Position numbers and translations under genes: made by a program. 16,796 nucleotides of DNA from JAWXCM01 sp034408745 (lineage in GTDB: Bacteria; Acidobacteriota; Terriglobia; Bryobacterales; Bryobacteraceae), in contig JAWXCM010000190.1 of the NCBI GenBank assembly GCA_034408745.1, positions 1-16,796 on the forward strand, given 5' to 3'. Below the pieces are notes generated by a model. The model was not told the DNA's origin. It saw nothing but the letters and a program-made list of their open reading frames with translations, and made no database searches. Positions 16,384-16,796 of this stretch are shown piece by piece (position 1 is the stretch's first letter; each line of letters begins with the position of its first letter).

Positions 16384-16796
16384 ATGATTCGATTCGCTGC
16401 TTGTTGCCTTGCGTGTCTGTCGCTGCTTGCTGCCGCAGATGCCGACTTTGTATTTCACAATGGCCGGATTGTGACTGTGGATCGCGATTTCCGTGTGGCC
16501 CAGGCCTTCGCGGTGAAAGGTAACAAGATTACCGCCGTGGGTCGCGATGCGGCGGTGTTGAAAGCCGAGCGCGGTGCCAATACCAGGGTGGTGGATCTCG
16601 GGGGCAAGACGGTGCTGCCGGGGCTGATCGACGCGCATGTGCATGCCCTGGAGGCGGGTCTGAGCGAGTTCTCTGAGCCGCTGCCGAAGCTGGATTCGAT
16701 TCAGGCGATTCAGAAGTTTATTCGCGAGAAGGCACTGGTGGTGCCTAAAGGCGAATGGATTGTTGTGCCCAGGACGCTGCCGCCGCGACTGGAGGA
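16384..16796 (+). CDS. Secreted amidohydrolase (amidohydrolase_3 type), 5' part
   Basis: Open to the window edge, 137 codons seen. ATG at 16384 starts a signal peptide (MIRFAACCLACLSLLAAADA), so export is likely. The mature part begins FVFHNGRIVTVDRDFRVAQA, the beta-sandwich start shared by amidohydrolases such as YtcJ-like enzymes, then LPGLIDAHVHA (about 79-89), the metal-binding H-x-H motif. These enzymes hydrolyse amide or ester bonds in varied substrates; the substrate cannot be told without the C-terminal part. It is divergent from the oxidase gene, with a 69-base gap. TATAAC at 16359-16364 is a possible -10 box, but no fitting -35 is seen. Confidence 0.85.
   Translation, partial: MIRFAACCLACLSLLAAADADFVFHNGRIVTVDRDFRVAQAFAVKGNKITAVGRDAAVLKAERGANTRVVDLGGKTVLPGLIDAHVHALEAGLSEFSEPLPKLDSIQAIQKFIREKALVVPKGEWIVVPRTLPPRLE

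Overview
The window looks like a chromosomal segment of a GC-rich, respiring, Gram-negative-type bacterium. Gene style points to an Acidobacteriota of the Solibacter/Bryobacter kind: an ECF sigma factor coupled to a tandem-VOC protein, a Tat-exported DUF2264 protein, and scattered G+C-rich hairpin repeats. That placement is an inference from gene content, since no rRNA or other strong taxonomic marker is present. Seventeen genes or gene remnants cover almost all of the 16.8 kb; only the first 361 bases lack one.

Region 1 (1-4793, minus strand) is a housekeeping block: dnaG (primase), rpoD (primary sigma factor) and a tandem-domain universal stress protein. A 9-bp hairpin lies between dnaG and rpoD. 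A short copy of the rpoD 3' end lies on the far side of the stress-protein gene. Region 2 (4827-6112, plus) is a two-gene unit divergent from dnaG: a secreted beta-lactamase-fold serine hydrolase and a small exported NTF2/SnoaL-like protein, joined by a 4-base GTGA overlap.

Region 3 (6133-9432, plus) is a compact operon for a four-subunit 2-oxoacid:ferredoxin oxidoreductase (korD-korA-korB-korC). It ends with a 132-aa six-cysteine protein that looks like the free-standing N-terminal domain of heterodisulfide reductase HdrA. The operon would oxidise a 2-oxoacid, most likely 2-oxoglutarate, and pass electrons to ferredoxin; the last gene suggests a further redox partner.

Region 4 (9515-12132, minus) pairs an MFS transporter with a malonyl-CoA-synthetase-like ligase through a 4-base ATGA overlap, suggesting uptake and CoA activation of a carboxylate. 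Region 5 (12190-14223, plus) is a Tat-exported DUF2264 protein. Region 6 (14225-16314, minus) holds cytochrome c oxidase subunit III, an ECF sigma factor broken by three small insertions (two of them exact tandem duplications), and a tandem VOC protein with an extra N-terminal segment. Region 7 (16384 to the edge, plus) is the start of a secreted amidohydrolase.

The observations most worth a second look are these. A 43-nt double-hairpin repeat is present twice, and six of the seven differences between copies form three compensated base pairs. The ECF sigma gene is frame-broken by +5, +4 and +1 insertions. The HdrA-N-like protein sits in the kor operon. No CRISPR, tRNA, rRNA, transposase or phage gene was seen.
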